Shown: in pieces, positions 11,846 to 22,624 of the stretch
Layout: each line of letters opens with the position of its first letter
Position numbering within the stretch: the stretch's first letter is position 1
DNA from: Bemisia tabaci
Taxonomy: Eukaryota > Arthropoda > Insecta > Hemiptera > Aleyrodidae
Length of the DNA: 64,000 bases
Direction: 5' to 3'
Assembly: GCF_918797505.1 (NCBI RefSeq)
Contig: NC_092799.1
Coordinates: 24,490,382 to 24,554,381, forward strand
Notes under the pieces: model-generated
What the model saw: only the letters and a program-made list of their open reading frames with translations
Databases searched by the model: none
What the model was told of the DNA's origin: nothing
Program-made: the position numbers and the translations under genes

Positions 11846-12904
11846 TACTATGATGGTACGAAATCTTCTTTTAAGAAATTAAATCGAGATTTTGATACTT
11901 CGCACCGAAATTGCAGTTTCACCCTCGATTTTTCGTGCCTTGGTAAGACACTGCTGTTGTGGTGGTGTTCAAGATTATAGGTATGCTTTCAGATTAGTAA
12001 TTGCTTTCTTGAAAGTTTAAACAAAATTAAAATAGAAATCCAAAATAGCTATTTAGTAGAGTGAATCCCCTCGAAGAAAGCAGAGTGCAATTATTTAACT
12101 CATATAACTAACAATAAGACGCAATAACAATTTTTAGGACAAAAAACTTAACCAGAAAAAGTAAGCAATATAAAACACGAAAGTGCTTTTCTATTTGTTT
12201 TTAAATTTTTGAAAAATCGAAATAATGATTTCACCTTTTCTAAGTAGGCAAGTGCCCTGTTGCCACACTTCATTCAATGGTGTTTTAGTGCTTACTTTCA
12301 TAATATGGTTTTTCTGTATTCATTTGGTTGGAGGAAAAAATATAGTAAAACTGACAGACTTTAAAACAAAACTTTATTTTGTAGGTATCACAAAATTATT
12401 GACGCGCAGAAATGAGACACAGAGAGCTGGCTGAATATGAATTCTGCACTAATTTATGAATGTTTACTTTTTCACCTTGCTTTCCTTATTCAAGATTTTT
12501 AACGTGACCTGTTTCACGTAGTAAAAACATACGAGTCTCTGTATTTATAATTTCATTTAATTCAAAATTTAAACTTGAAGAAGAGCCTTTAGCTTATTTT
12601 TAAAATGCGGATCCATCAAGAGATGACTTTACGGTCGTTTACTAAAAAAGATGTTTATAGAGAAGTTTAAATTTCGGTAGACTCATGCGAAGCTACAAAT
12701 AGCTAAAATAATTATTGAAACTTTCAAAGGTCTTCTTACTTTGTATAAAGCTACTAGGTGTCATTACTTGTAAGCCGCGTCTTTACCGGGTGCTAAAACT
12801 AAATAAATTAAACATAAATTAAAATAAATTAGTGAGTTATCTTTACGATGATTGACTTAGAGAGTAGGACTCCTGAGCTTGCCTTACGTCACCAATGGGG
12901 ATTC
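11846..12904. other. No gene seen; AT-rich
   Basis: No exon-like reading frame and no recognised repeat boundary. Confidence 0.4.
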
Positions 12905-13440
12905 ATTAGAATTCGGGAGAAAAAGAAAATGGAGGAGATGAGAATGAGGAATATAGGAAAAAGAGGAAAGGAAGAAAAATGAAAAGGAGGAAAAGTAAAG
13001 GAGTAAGAGAAATCAGAATAAGGAGAAGAGGAAGAAGATAAAGAAGGAGAAGCAGAGAATAGGAATAACAAATAGGAAAGGAAGAAAAAAAGACGAAGAG
13101 TAGGAGAAGAAAAGAAGAAAAGAAGAAAAGAAGAAAAGAAGAAAAGAAGAAAAGAAGAAAAGAAGAAGACGAATCAGAAGAATAAGAAAAATTCCTTTTT
13201 TTTCTTCTACTTTCTCTCCATCCTCTTCCTCTCCTTCTTCTTAGTCGTCGTCGTCGTCTCCTTTTTTCTCTTGCTTCTACCTTTTTCCCTCCCTCTTTGT
13301 CTTCTTCGTCCTCCTTCCACTCTTATTCTTCCTCTTTGTTCTTCCCTTCCTTTTCTTACTATTCTCTTTCCTCTCCTTTCCTTCTCGCAATACCCGTCTT
13401 TCTCGCAATCCCCGTCCTTCTCACCATCTTCCTATTTCCG
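12905..13440. repeat. Purine tract followed by pyrimidine tract
   Basis: About 12905-13190 is almost pure A/G, including repeated AAGAAGAAA units near 13105-13165. About 13193-13440 is then almost pure C/T. Frames read through it are low-complexity Ser/Phe/Leu and not credible genes. Confidence 0.75.
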
Positions 13441-13461
13441 CTACTACTTCTTTTTCATCAT

Positions 13462-13589
13462 TGGACGTATTTCTGCCGGACGGAACTATGTGCATTATGA
13501 CGTGAGCCCTGTTATGATTATATTCTTATGGGTCTCAGGCAGGGCTCATGTCTTAATGCACATAGTTCCGTTGGGCAGAAACACGTCCC
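13462..13589. mobile_element. MITE family D
   Basis: The ends TTGGACGTATTTCTGCCGGA and TTGGGCAGAAACACGTCCCA form a hairpin. It lies about 145 bases past the stop of the minus-strand secreted gene, so it may sit in that gene's 3' UTR or flank. No clear minus-strand poly(A) signal was seen between them. Confidence 0.72.
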
Positions 13590-13734
13590 ATTATCCTCTT
13601 CCTCTTTCTTCTCCTTCTCATTCTTCTCCCTCCTCTCCGTCTTCCAATTTCTAATGCATCTTCATCCGACGTATGTCAGGGGTTCTAAACAATCGTTTCC
13701 AAAAGCCCAAGGTCAATGCAAGGGGGTGGCGAGG

Positions 13735-14132
13735 TTAGGCAGCGTTGGCGGGTGCCGCGGCGACGCCGAGCTGCTGCCTGACGTAGTTTTCGACTTTCTT
13801 GTCGGGGATGGGCCCGGATCGGACACGGATGTTGCCGAAGATGGAGTTGAGGATGGGGTTGGCGCTGAAGGGGATCTCCTCGTAACCCTCGGTCGGGGCC
13901 AAGTTCTTGTCGCTCCCGGCCTCGCTCGACGACGACGCTCCCGGCTTGAGGTTCCTGTCGGAGGAGATGAAGAGGTACTTGCCGGCCCCGGGCACTCGCA
14001 TGACGTAGGCGTCGAACCCGCTGAACAGGGAGCTCACCACGGCCCCAGCGGTCGTCTCGGCCTCGGATCTGTAGCTCGGGAATTTGGACGGTCCGTCGTG
14101 CTCGTCGTAGTGCGGCTTGCTCAGGTCCACCT
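13735..14132 (-). CDS. Exon 2 of the minus-strand secreted gene
   Basis: Encodes 131 residues after the split Glu codon, from VDLSKPHYDEHDGPSKF to QQLGVAAAPANAA. It is hydrophilic, with a Ser/Ala-rich patch (about GASSSSEAG) and no cysteine. The acceptor is CTGTTTGCAG at 14142-14133 on the minus strand. Strong GC content and a closed terminal frame support coding. Confidence 0.8.
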
Positions 14133-17100
14133 CTGCAAACAGATCAAATCGAATGGTTAAAAATATGATCTGGACACCGAAATAGTCAAAATCATCAGTG
14201 GCGTGGCGTGCTTTGCGATATATCGATTGTTATGCCATTTAAACTTATGGAAAAGGATCGATAAACAGGGTGTTCGCAGCGAACATCTTTATAAGCGATT
14301 CTTTACCATAAGTTTAAATGGTATAACAATCTATACATCGCAATTCACGCCACGCCACTGGAAATCATTTAGGTAGGGAACCGTTCAAGAAGCGAATTTT
14401 ATTTAAAGTTCCGAACCTGTCGGGAAGTTCTCTCCCGGTTTGTCTCATCAATCGCCAACACCAGTGGACATCGTTTTTACCAGACTCGACCAATCAGATC
14501 CGTTGGTTTTCGATAGGTCGAACCTTTTTTAGAACCACCTCGCGAGGTGGTGCCAAAATCACGCACCAACCCTGCGATTCGTTAGTCACCGGATCGAAAG
14601 TTCCGAGCTCAAATAGAGTGGCAGCTCGGAGGTTCGGGCACAAAAGAATCTCTAGATAAAGTTCGCTTATTTATGACGTAAGCAAAACATTCTTCAACTT
14701 TTTGACCCCCCCCCCCTCCTCCCTTTTGACTTCTTGAGGCAGCCGTGAGACAACCTTTCCCCATTTCTGAAGTGCTGCCCCCCCCCCCCCTCCTTCAATT
14801 TTTCACATACCTAACACCCAAGTAACACAGGTTGCAATGAAGTGCAATATTATTGCTATTGAATCAGAATGTTGTGCAAGTTGTCTATTCACTACTTGCA
14901 GGGGTGCCTATTATTTAAATTGATTGCAATAAAATTGAATTAAGTTCCTGTTTTTTTGCATTGCACGTTACCTACCTTCCTCACACACAGTACTCATTTT
15001 TTTGATCGTTTAAAATCGGCATTCATTGATCAGATGATGTAAAAATATTGCAATTTACTTCATTAAATTGCAAAATTATTTCAAAATTTGCGTAGCACTG
15101 TGCTACTAAGGAACATAATGATCCGATTTTAACACCTTTTTGTATGGAGTCAATAAAAATATCTTCCACCCTTCATGCACTGAACCTTCAATATTTAATG
15201 GCAAAATAGTATGTTCTTCCTATTTTTCAACTGCTTTTTTGCGGTAGAAAATATGAAATGAACGGACATTTTGAAACATAAAATTGGAGACACTCGCGTT
15301 GTTACCTGGCCTACACGCGAAAGCGAAGTAGCTACTTATCTCGCCACGTTTTTAATCCTTTTAATTGTACTTTAGATTGCGCATTTAATTTTTCTTCCAT
15401 TTTACGAGGCCGGATTAAAAACTCGCTAAGATTTTACTCATACTTCCATCACACCTCTCGCCGCCACGATAAGGTCAACGCTCTGAGCTAAATGCAACAG
15501 AACACACCTCGTCTCGTCTCGACTTGTCGTTTGTCAGTTGATTTCGATCACAATATCATTCGCCCACCATCTCTCATTTTTTCGTCAAATTTTTAAATAT
15601 AATTACGCTTAATTGTCTAACCATACTCAACGCGAAAAAAAGAAAAAAGAAAACAGGCATATTTCTATCGGGCGATGGGTAGAATGCAGTCTGCATGGTT
15701 GTGGGAGACAAGTTTTCGTCTCGAAATAAAACAGCTCCTTGGCGGAAATTTTTGAGGGCTCATTATTTTCATTTCCCATCAAGTAAAAATGCCAGATATT
15801 TACGACCCATGCGAAAAATTTACGACCGAGAAAGGGCAATTCGGTCGGAGTAAAAGTACCCAGAATACTCATTGATGTAGTATGAAAAATACGCGAAAAT
15901 TCACGATTAAACTCATCCTAAGGCATCTAAATTATGAATACCTGCGTCATTAGTGGCTTTTGATAACGGTTTTAAGTATCGTACTTTTTACTAAAAATGG
16001 CGGTCTATTTGATCGAGCGCGCAAACGCCCAACATTTGTAGTTTCTTCTTCCACAAAAAAAGCTCCGACAGAGAGCTTTCAGAGCCTAGAATTACTTTTC
16101 TGGGGACAAAAGTTGGAACAGTCTGGCTCTGGTTACCCGTCAGAGCAGTAAAGCTCTCAATAAATCCTTTTTAAGCATAACTTCTTTCGCGCTAGGTGAA
16201 AACGCCGTAAGAACATTTAAACATTGCCAAATTTCCACTCAGAAGATATTTATTTTTGAAGAATATTATTAATATTTTTCCTTGAAAATTTCAGGATTTT
16301 CAGATCAAATCACATACTAAATCCTCTGAAAAATCGGCTAAAAATATTCATATATTTTCTCGAAAATTCGTGATTTGTCGAGGGGAATTTGGCAACACCT
16401 ATCGGCTCATATGGCGTTCTTCCTTATCATGACAATATTACAGCAGGTGCCAAAAACTACCTGAATCCACCTAATGATCGCATTTACCCGGGACTCACTT
16501 TTCTTCCTGGCTCATCCATACATACTCTCATAATGTGAAAGCACAGGTGCAGCAGTGCTTCCATTTCCCGGAACAAGTACCAAATTTCGAAACTTTCGAG
16601 ATTTTCCTGAATTTTTCCCGGAACTTTTGAAACTCCCGGAAAGTTCCGAATCTTTCGCATTTTCCGGAACTTTCTCGGAAATTTTGAAAAAAATCTTAAA
16701 AGAATCCCGGAACTTTTGACGGCCATGGACTGGGAGCACTGAGGCACAGTAATCACTAGCGACTAAAATGTAACATAATTTTTACCGTCTCCTGAACGAG
16801 TAGTATTGACCTAGTTGTAAGTGAAGCAAAAATGTTCAAACTACGAGAGAGCGACAAGGCGGAGGGGAATATGTGAATGACCCTTGCCTCGCTCGGGTCC
16901 CCAGGCAGGAAAACAGGAAACAGTGGTGTAGTGACTCCAGCAATCAAACGTATTTACACGACGGGTGCGGGGTGACTGAGCATCACAATGGGACGTACTT
17001 GTCGTACTTCTGTCAAACGGAACTATGTGCATTGTGATACAAGCCCTGAGACCCATAGGAAACTATGCATAACAGGGCTCACATGATAATGCACATAGTT

Positions 17101-19384
17101 CCGTTTGGCAGAAATACATCCAATGGGAACAAGGGGAACAAGAGGAGGGGCCCATGTTGAATATCTTATGTAGATATTTTCATCGATACTCACTGCCGCA
17201 ATAAACACTGTGTTTGAGTGTACCTCGAGCGGCACCCGTAAAAATTCAACAACGCAGCAGTTCTACCATTTCCCGGAACTAGTTCCGAATTTTGGAACTT
17301 ATGAGATTTTCCTGAATTTTTCCCGGAACTTTCGACATTCCCGAAAGGTTCCGGATCTTTTGCATTTTTCGAAACTTTTGAAGAAATTTAAAAAGAATCC
17401 CGGAACTTTTGAAGAAATCTAAAAAGAATCCCGGAACTTTTGACGGTCATGGAATGGGAGCACTGCAACGCAGTTGTGTGTCGAGACTGTAAGCTGAATC
17501 TAAGGCGAGAGTGAGCTAACATCGAGATACTAAGCCGATGCTGAAATGCTGAATGTTTAAATTTTTCGAAATCAGCAAAATTTGCTCGAAATCTTGATGT
17601 ATGATTACTTTCGGTGTAGATTCACCTGATTTTTTACGTTTCTAAAGGTCCATTACAGACAAGGGCATAGGGGAGGGAGTCTAAGCCCCTGACCACTCTC
17701 CCGTGAGCGAAATTTTTTCCAAAACAATCCGTCACTTTTCGTAAATCTTAGGAATTATTATTTTTGGACCAGGTGTATTTGATCGTTGGACCCCTTCTCC
17801 CCGATGACAAATTTCTGGCTAATCCAGTGACTATGAGTAGTAGAACGGGTGGACTGCTCCGCGAGGTAGGGGGCCGCTGATCCCTAAACTTTGGCCAGAA
17901 AGCTGAAAGGTCTTGCAGGGGCCCCTATTTTCAGATTTTTGGGGCCCCATCATCATAAAATCTCGCAAAACTGCTCAGGGCCTCTTTAGAACATGATCGC
18001 TTTCATTTTATCAACGCTCCGAAGCGGAGGGAAAAACTTTGTGTTTGAGACCAGAGGCTCAGATTATATGGATCTCGTTAAGTTTTTATATTCGTGCGGA
18101 AACTTCAGAGATCCATACAATGTGAACTTCGAATCCCACGCACGAAGTTTTTTTGTGTGTGCAATTAATTCTCTTTTCGGCAATGGGTCAGTTGTGCTGG
18201 TCAAAGAATCGTGTTTTGATGCTAGATTCGTGTAGACCAGCTAAAAATAAGATGCCCAACAACAACTTTCTACGTTGAATATCAACCGAGATATCGTCCT
18301 TAGAAAAAGTCGGGTTTTTGACGTCACCCACCGCGATAGTACATAACATGGTGTGTGTTACCGCGGTGGATGACGTCATAAATCGTGTTTTTCAAGGCGC
18401 GATATCTTGGTTAATACTCAACGTAGGAAGTTCCTGTTTGGACAAATCTTCTTATTTTTAACTGATCTACAAGAATAAAGCATCAAAACACAATTCTGTG
18501 ACCTGACCAGTGCAACTGGCCCATTTTCAATGTTTTTGCGTTTATATCTAGAGTACCTATATTGAGAGAGTATGGCCACTGGGCCCCATGGAGAGGCTTA
18601 GGACCCACAAATGGCGGTGCTTTGTTTTGGTTTTTGTGGATGGGAGGGGGGTCATTGCCAACTTTTGACGGTTATCACCAACCACACTTGCTGCCAACCT
18701 TACTACATCTAAGATAATTTTTCTCAAAAATTGCACACGATTAGCCTTAAAAATATGTAAAGATGTCGCGATAGTGCATTTGAGTAAATTTCTCGTTACG
18801 ATAAGCAAAGAAAACTATATTTTGAGTCATTTTGCATTACATTAATTTATGGCGTCCGCCATTTTTGGGTCCTAAGGGCTCCATTTAGCCTAAGATGGCT
18901 GAGCCAATCAGAGGTGGTAACGCCAGTGGCCATACTCTCTCAATATAGGTACTCTATTTATATCTCTCGGAAGGGGTGACTCACCAGGATGTGCGATGGT
19001 CTTGACGATGGCTCCGACGCAGGCGAGAGCGATGTTCATGAGGAGGGGCTCGAGGACCCCCTTGATGAGCGGGGAGACGATGTGCCCGATGGCGGAGAGG
19101 AGGTTGAGCTGGACGATGGGGATGTACGGGAGGTGGTCGGCGGCCCCCTTGACCCCCTCCGCGTCCTCGAAGGGGGACACCGATCGGGTCGTGTTGACGT
19201 TGACGTTGGCGGCGACGTTGGCGGCGGCGGCCGGGAGGGCGGCGGCCACCGTGTCCACGGTCGAGGTCACGGCGTTGGTGACCGCGGCCACTTGACGACC
19301 TTTGACCTCCGCGCTGTCTATCCGGGGCAGGCAGTGCACGCCGCTCAGCCCGAACATGACGATCAACAGGGCTCCGTGCTTCAT
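13735..19384 (-). CDS. Secreted protein of unrecognised family, two coding exons (about 265 aa)
   Basis: Inferred join, reading leftward: exon 19384-18985, intron 18984-14133, exon 14132-13735. The donor CCTG|GTGAGT and acceptor TTTGCAG|AG agree in phase 1 (G+AG = Glu), and the frame runs to TAA at 13737-13735. The start ATG at 19384 directly follows a good acceptor (ATTGCAG|ATG), implying an intron in the 5' leader; the ATG opens a clear signal peptide (MKHGALLIVMFGLSGVHC), so this start was chosen. The mature protein begins LPRIDS, then has an Ala/Val/Asn-rich stretch (about 30-65), a hydrophobic module (about 88-132, LNLLSAIGHIVSPL to GAIVKTI), and a hydrophilic C-terminal half encoded by exon 2. 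No catalytic motif is recognised. The exons are far more GC-rich than their surroundings. The hydrophobic module and intron phase match the gene at 38632-41454. Function unknown; secretion is inferred from the signal peptide. Confidence 0.8.
14196..14360. mobile_element. hAT-like MITE family B, intronic
   Basis: Terminal repeats CAGTGGCGTGGCGTGC / CACGCCACGCCACTG. The flanks AAAATCAT (14188-14195) and GAAATCAT (14361-14368) match at 7 of 8. It lies inside the intron of the secreted gene, just after the acceptor side. Confidence 0.82.
14369..16186. other. Intron sequence without further genes
   Basis: Contains C-runs near 14707-14716 and 14779-14791. The minus-strand 81-codon and plus-strand 63-codon frames have no support. 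No exon-like segment that would fit the phase-1 junction was seen. Confidence 0.45.
16187..16435. mobile_element. MITE family A (diverged), intronic
   Basis: The decayed ends CGCGCTAGGTGAAAACGCCG and GGCGTTCTTCCTTATCATG surround family A interior text (TTGCCAAATTTCC and GAATTTGGCAACACC). Confidence 0.65.
16553..16741. mobile_element. hAT-like MITE family G, copy 1
   Basis: The ends CAGTGCTTCCATTTCC and GGACTGGGAGCACTG are inverted. The interior has repeated TCCCGGAACTTT motifs. The flanks AGGTGCAG (16545-16552) and AGGCACAG (16742-16749) match at 6 of 8, consistent with a decayed target duplication. Confidence 0.7.
16990..17122. mobile_element. MITE family D, intronic
   Basis: GGGACGTACTT...CTGTCAAACGGAACTATGTG pairs with CACATAGTTCCGTTTGGCAG...ACATCC. 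It has the same core (CATAACAGGGCTCAC) as the copies at 9826, 13462 and 25435. Confidence 0.72.
17258..17465. mobile_element. hAT-like MITE family G, copy 2, perfect 8-bp duplication
   Basis: The ends CAGTTCTACCATTTCC / GGAATGGGAGCACTG are flanked by identical CAACGCAG (17250-17257 and 17466-17473). The interior has CCCGGAAC repeats and a small internal duplication of AAAAAGAATCCCGGAACTTT. It is 208 bp long and non-coding. Confidence 0.82.
17474..18179. other. Intron sequence, nothing recognised
   Basis: No repeat family or exon was recognised in this part of the intron. Confidence 0.4.
18180..18530. mobile_element. Long-armed foldback element, intronic
   Basis: Arms of roughly 150 bases are inverted: CAATGGGTCAGTTGTGCTGG...GTGTTTTGATGC...CTACGTTGA on the left, TCAACGTAG...GCATCAAAACAC...CAGTGCAACTGGCCCATT on the right. 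The centre contains TGACGTCACCCACCGCG / CGCGGTGGATGACGTCA. No coding frame is present. Confidence 0.72.
18551..18954. mobile_element. TA-flanked MITE with 32-bp perfect terminal repeats
   Basis: The left end GAGTACCTATATTGAGAGAG (continuing TATGGCCACTGG) and the right end are exact inverses over at least 32 bases. TA lies on each side (18549-18550 and 18955-18956), the target of Tc1/mariner-type elements. The perfect arms suggest recent activity. It lies about 30 bases from the exon 1 donor. Confidence 0.82.
18985..19384 (-). CDS. Exon 1 (coding) of the minus-strand secreted gene
   Basis: 400 nt = 133 codons plus one base, holding the signal peptide and the hydrophobic module. It sits at the left edge of copy 1 of a 2.4 kb tandem duplication. 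The donor GTGAGT lies only about 30 nt from a TA-flanked MITE (18551-18954). Confidence 0.8.
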
Positions 19385-19470
19385 CTGCAATCAGGGACAG
19401 GGATTAGTTGTTTGGGTGTGCGCTTGATTGGGCTCGCTTCCTCATTGACGACACAATTGAGGCTTTTTCT

Positions 19471-19720
19471 CCCGTGCTAAGGAAAAACGCCGTATGAACC
19501 TTCAGGCGTTGCCAAATTTCCTCTGATAAAACACGGATTTCCTGGTAAACTTATGAATATTTTTCTTCCATTTTTTCAGATAATTTTGTTCGCAATTTCG
19601 GCTGAAGTCCCTGAAAATTTCAAGGAAAAATATCCATAACTTTCCTCGAAAATAAACTTTTTATCGAAAGAAATTTGGCAACTCCCGAATGTTCATACGG
19701 CGTTCTTCCTTAGCACGGCA
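19471..19720. mobile_element. MITE family A (in duplication copy 1)
   Basis: CCCGTGCTAAGGAAAAACGC ... GCGTTCTTCCTTAGCACGGCA. The orthologous copy in the second duplicate is 21861-22110, so this insertion predates the duplication. Confidence 0.75.
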
Positions 19721-20027
19721 GTTTTATGCAACGAGGGCGCCTGCCATGCAAGATTGTGCAAATTGACGGTGTAAGTCCGCAATCACATATCTCGTTTGCG
19801 GTGTCTGAAAATCTCCGCCTCTATGTTGGCTTTTTTGAAGGAGAACAAATTGGCATAATTCCTTGAAGTTTGAAGGGTTGCACAGATAATATGACAAATA
19901 TGAAAGATTGGAAATTTCAGGGGAATATTTCATGAAATTTCACAAAGCAGCTGTGAAAAAAAGGAAAAATATTCTCAGGGGCCGGATATGCATCGCGCAC
20001 TGAAAAACTGCCTTTTTGTATGGAACA

Positions 20028-20287
20028 TATCGACGGCGTCAGTCGGCAATCACATATCTCGTTTGCGGTGTCTGAAAATCTCCGCCTCTGTGTTAGCTTT
20101 TTTGAAGGAGAACACATTGACATCATTCCTTGAAGTTTATGCAGAATTTTCTTCGCAGAGAGGAAAAATCACGGCAGTTTTAAAGAATGGCCGTTGAGTA
20201 GTTTTCCGTTTAAAAAATAAAGTATGACAGGAGGTCTGCGACGTCGCAAGCCGAGTTATGTGATTGCCGCCTTACGCCGTCGAAATA
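20028..20287. mobile_element. MITE family E (in duplication copy 1)
   Basis: The left arm TATCGACGGCGTCAGTCGGC continues into ATCTCGTTTGCGGTGTC; the right arm GACGTCGCAAGCCGAG ends GCCGTCGAAATA. The second duplicate carries the same unit at about 22390-22624. A half unit also lies near 19758-19830. Confidence 0.65.
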
Positions 20288-20299
20288 TAGAAAATTGAG

Positions 20300-21250
20300 T
20301 AAAAATTCAAAAATACGAGAAAAAAATCAAAACCATCAGAAAATCGAGGAAAAAACTCTAAGTATAATACAGGGGGAAAACATGCAACAAAAAAATTACT
20401 ACTTTTGAGTGGTCACCCATAAATCAACGCAGGATTGCAACAAAGTCTCACAATCACGACTATGCGTTTTACGGCAGGGACCCCTTACTGCACTAAATGC
20501 CTCAATTACTCAGTTCGTTAGATATTTACTGAGTATCCCCGGTTCAAGGTTGCTCGGTAAGCGAAAAAATGTGGGTATTTTGCATGGGTTCACGTAGGGA
20601 AAAATGCTGATTTTTAGCACTATCTGACAACAATGATCCGGTTTAAACGACAGGACTGCAAGAGCGTGCTCTTAGGTGCACGGTGGAGCGAATCATTCGG
20701 TGAGGTTGGACATGATGTAGAAACTTTAAAAGCTGACATTTTTGGCAATATAAAACACACCTGTTCCATTGGTTTTTTCGTAAAATTTTCTTTCATGTCC
20801 CACCCTTAAAACTGAAAATTTGACGATTTGAACCTAAAAAATATGCAGTCATAGTGAAAAATATCACGCCCGATCCCTCTCATAGTTCCACTAGAGAGTG
20901 GCAGGAGATTTGCAACGAAATCCTGAGAATCAAGAGGATACTGCTCGATATTTCTGCATGAAATTTTCAGGAAGTATTATTCAAAGAGTGAAGTAAATGA
21001 AACGAAATTTTCTGCAAAAACGCTGATATACATGGCCTTCCCTGAAAAACTACTCTATGACAAAGATTTGCAACGTCGCAAACTGAGACACTTGGCACGG
21101 TACTTTCACCGTCGATATTCCATTTGTTAAGGCAAAGCAAGTTAGGTTGCACCTCGTTTTAATAATAAAATGATGAGAATTTTTCATCATTCTTCTCTGA
21201 TGGTAAATACATGCAGAAAATATATATATCTGACCGTAGGACACGGACAA
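20300..21250. other. Upstream region of the secreted gene, nothing recognised
   Basis: If transcribed, this is leader intron of the minus-strand gene. No promoter or non-coding exon could be identified. Confidence 0.35.
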
Positions 21251-21380
21251 ACTGTGAAAAAACGCCGTCTTACATTTGGACGTTGCCAAATTTTCTTTGA
21301 TGAAATACGAACTTTTAGGGAAGCTTATAGAGGTTTTTCTTTCAACTTTTCAGGTGATGTTATTCGCATGGGTGACTCAC

Positions 21381-21776
21381 CAGGATGTGCGATGGTCTTG
21401 ACGATGGCCCGACGCAGCGAGAGCGATGTTCATGAGGGGGGCTCGAGGACCCCCTTGATGAGCGGGAGACGATGTGCCCGATGGCGGAGAGGAGGTTGAG
21501 CTGGACGATGGGGATGTACGGGAGGTGGTCGGCGGCCCCCTTGACCCCCTCCGCGTCCTCGAAGGGGGACACCGATCGGGTCGTGTTGACGTTGACGTTG
21601 GCGGCGACGTTGGCGGCGGCGGCCGGGAGGGCGGCGGCCACCGTGTCCACGGTCGAGGTCACGGCGTTGGTGACCGCGGCCACTTGACGACCTTTGACCT
21701 CCGCGCTGTCTATCCGGGGCAGGCAGTGCACGCCGCTCAGCCCGAACATGACGATCAACAGGGCTCCGTGCTTCAT
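21381..21776 (-). pseudogene. Duplicated, frameshifted copy of the signal-peptide exon
   Basis: Nearly identical to exon 19384-18985, with the same ATTGCAG|ATG acceptor and GTGAGT donor, but 396 nt rather than 400. Four one-base deletions fall in the last third: a C in the CCCC after the IGHIVS codons, one in the CCCCTCCTC region, a C in GCCTGC and an A in GGAGCC. The frame is lost after IGHIVS and the donor phase no longer fits exon 2. The signal peptide and Ala/Val/Asn region remain intact. This could be a decayed duplicate or indel errors in a GC-rich stretch. Confidence 0.75.
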
Positions 21777-21860
21777 CTGCAATCAGGGACAGGGATTAGT
21801 TGTTTGGTGCGCGCTTGATTGGGCTCGCTTCCTCATTGACGACACAATTGAGGCTCTTTC

Positions 21861-22110
21861 TGCCGTGCTAAGGAAAAACACCGTATGAACCTTCAGGCGT
21901 TGCCAAATTTCCTTTGATAAAACACGGATTTCCTGGTAAACTTATGAATATTTTTCTTCCATTTTTTCAGATAATTTTGTTCGCGATTTCAGCTGAAGTC
22001 CCTGAAAATTTCAAGGAAAATATCCATAACTTTCCTCGAAAATAAACTTTTTATCGAAAGAAATTTGGCAACTCCCGAATGTTCATACGGCGTTCTTCCT
22101 TAGCACGGCA
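21861..22110. mobile_element. MITE family A (in duplication copy 2)
   Basis: TGCCGTGCTAAGGAAAAACA ... TTCTTCCTTAGCACGGCA. It is the duplicate of 19471-19720. Confidence 0.75.
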
Positions 22111-22389
22111 GTTTTATGCAACGAGGGCGCCTGCCATGCAAGATTGTGCAAATTGACGGTGTAAGTCCGCAATCACATATCTCGTTTGCGGTGTCTGGAA
22201 ATCTCCGCCTCTATGTTATTTTTTTAAAGGAGAACAAATTGGCATCATTCCTTGAAGTTTGAAGGGCTGCACAGATGATATGACAAATATGAAAGATTGG
22301 AAATTTCACAAAGCAGCTGTGAAAAAAACAAAAAATATTCTCAGGGGCCGGATATGCATCGCGCACTGAAAACCTGCCTCTTCGCATAG

Positions 22390-22624
22390 AACATCAACGG
22401 TGTCAGTCGGCAATCACATATCTCGTTTGCGGTGTCTGAAAATCTCCGTCTCCAGGGTAGCTTTTTTGAAGGAGAACAAATTGACTTCTTCGCACAGAGA
22501 AGAAAAATCACGGCAGTTTTAGAGAATTGCCGTTGAGTAGTTTTCCGTTTAAAAAATGAAGTATAACAGGAGGTTTGCGACGTCGCAAAACGAGTTATGT
22601 GATTGCCGCCTTACGCCGTCGAAA
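22390..22624. mobile_element. MITE family E (in duplication copy 2)
   Basis: Duplicate of 20028-20287, with a short deletion that removes the CATTCCTTGAAGTTTATGC segment present in copy 1. Confidence 0.6.

Larger units (their letters stand above)
18974..21369. repeat. 2.4 kb tandem duplication, copy 1
   Basis: Collinear with 21370-23728. The sequence starts GGGTGACTCACCAGGATGTG in both copies, and both contain the coding exon, a family A MITE (19471), family E units (around 19750 and 20028) and the TTTGATGAAATACGAACTTT segment. Small indels and substitutions separate the copies. The right edge cuts a family A remnant. Confidence 0.85.

Noticed and set aside
13528..14160. 210-codon plus-strand frame rich in Gly/Val/Asp
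   Set aside because: It is the antisense shadow of the GC-rich second exon of the minus-strand secreted gene.
18989..19480. 163-codon plus-strand frame
   Set aside because: Antisense of the GC-rich signal-peptide exon; the sense strand has a signal peptide and working splice phases.
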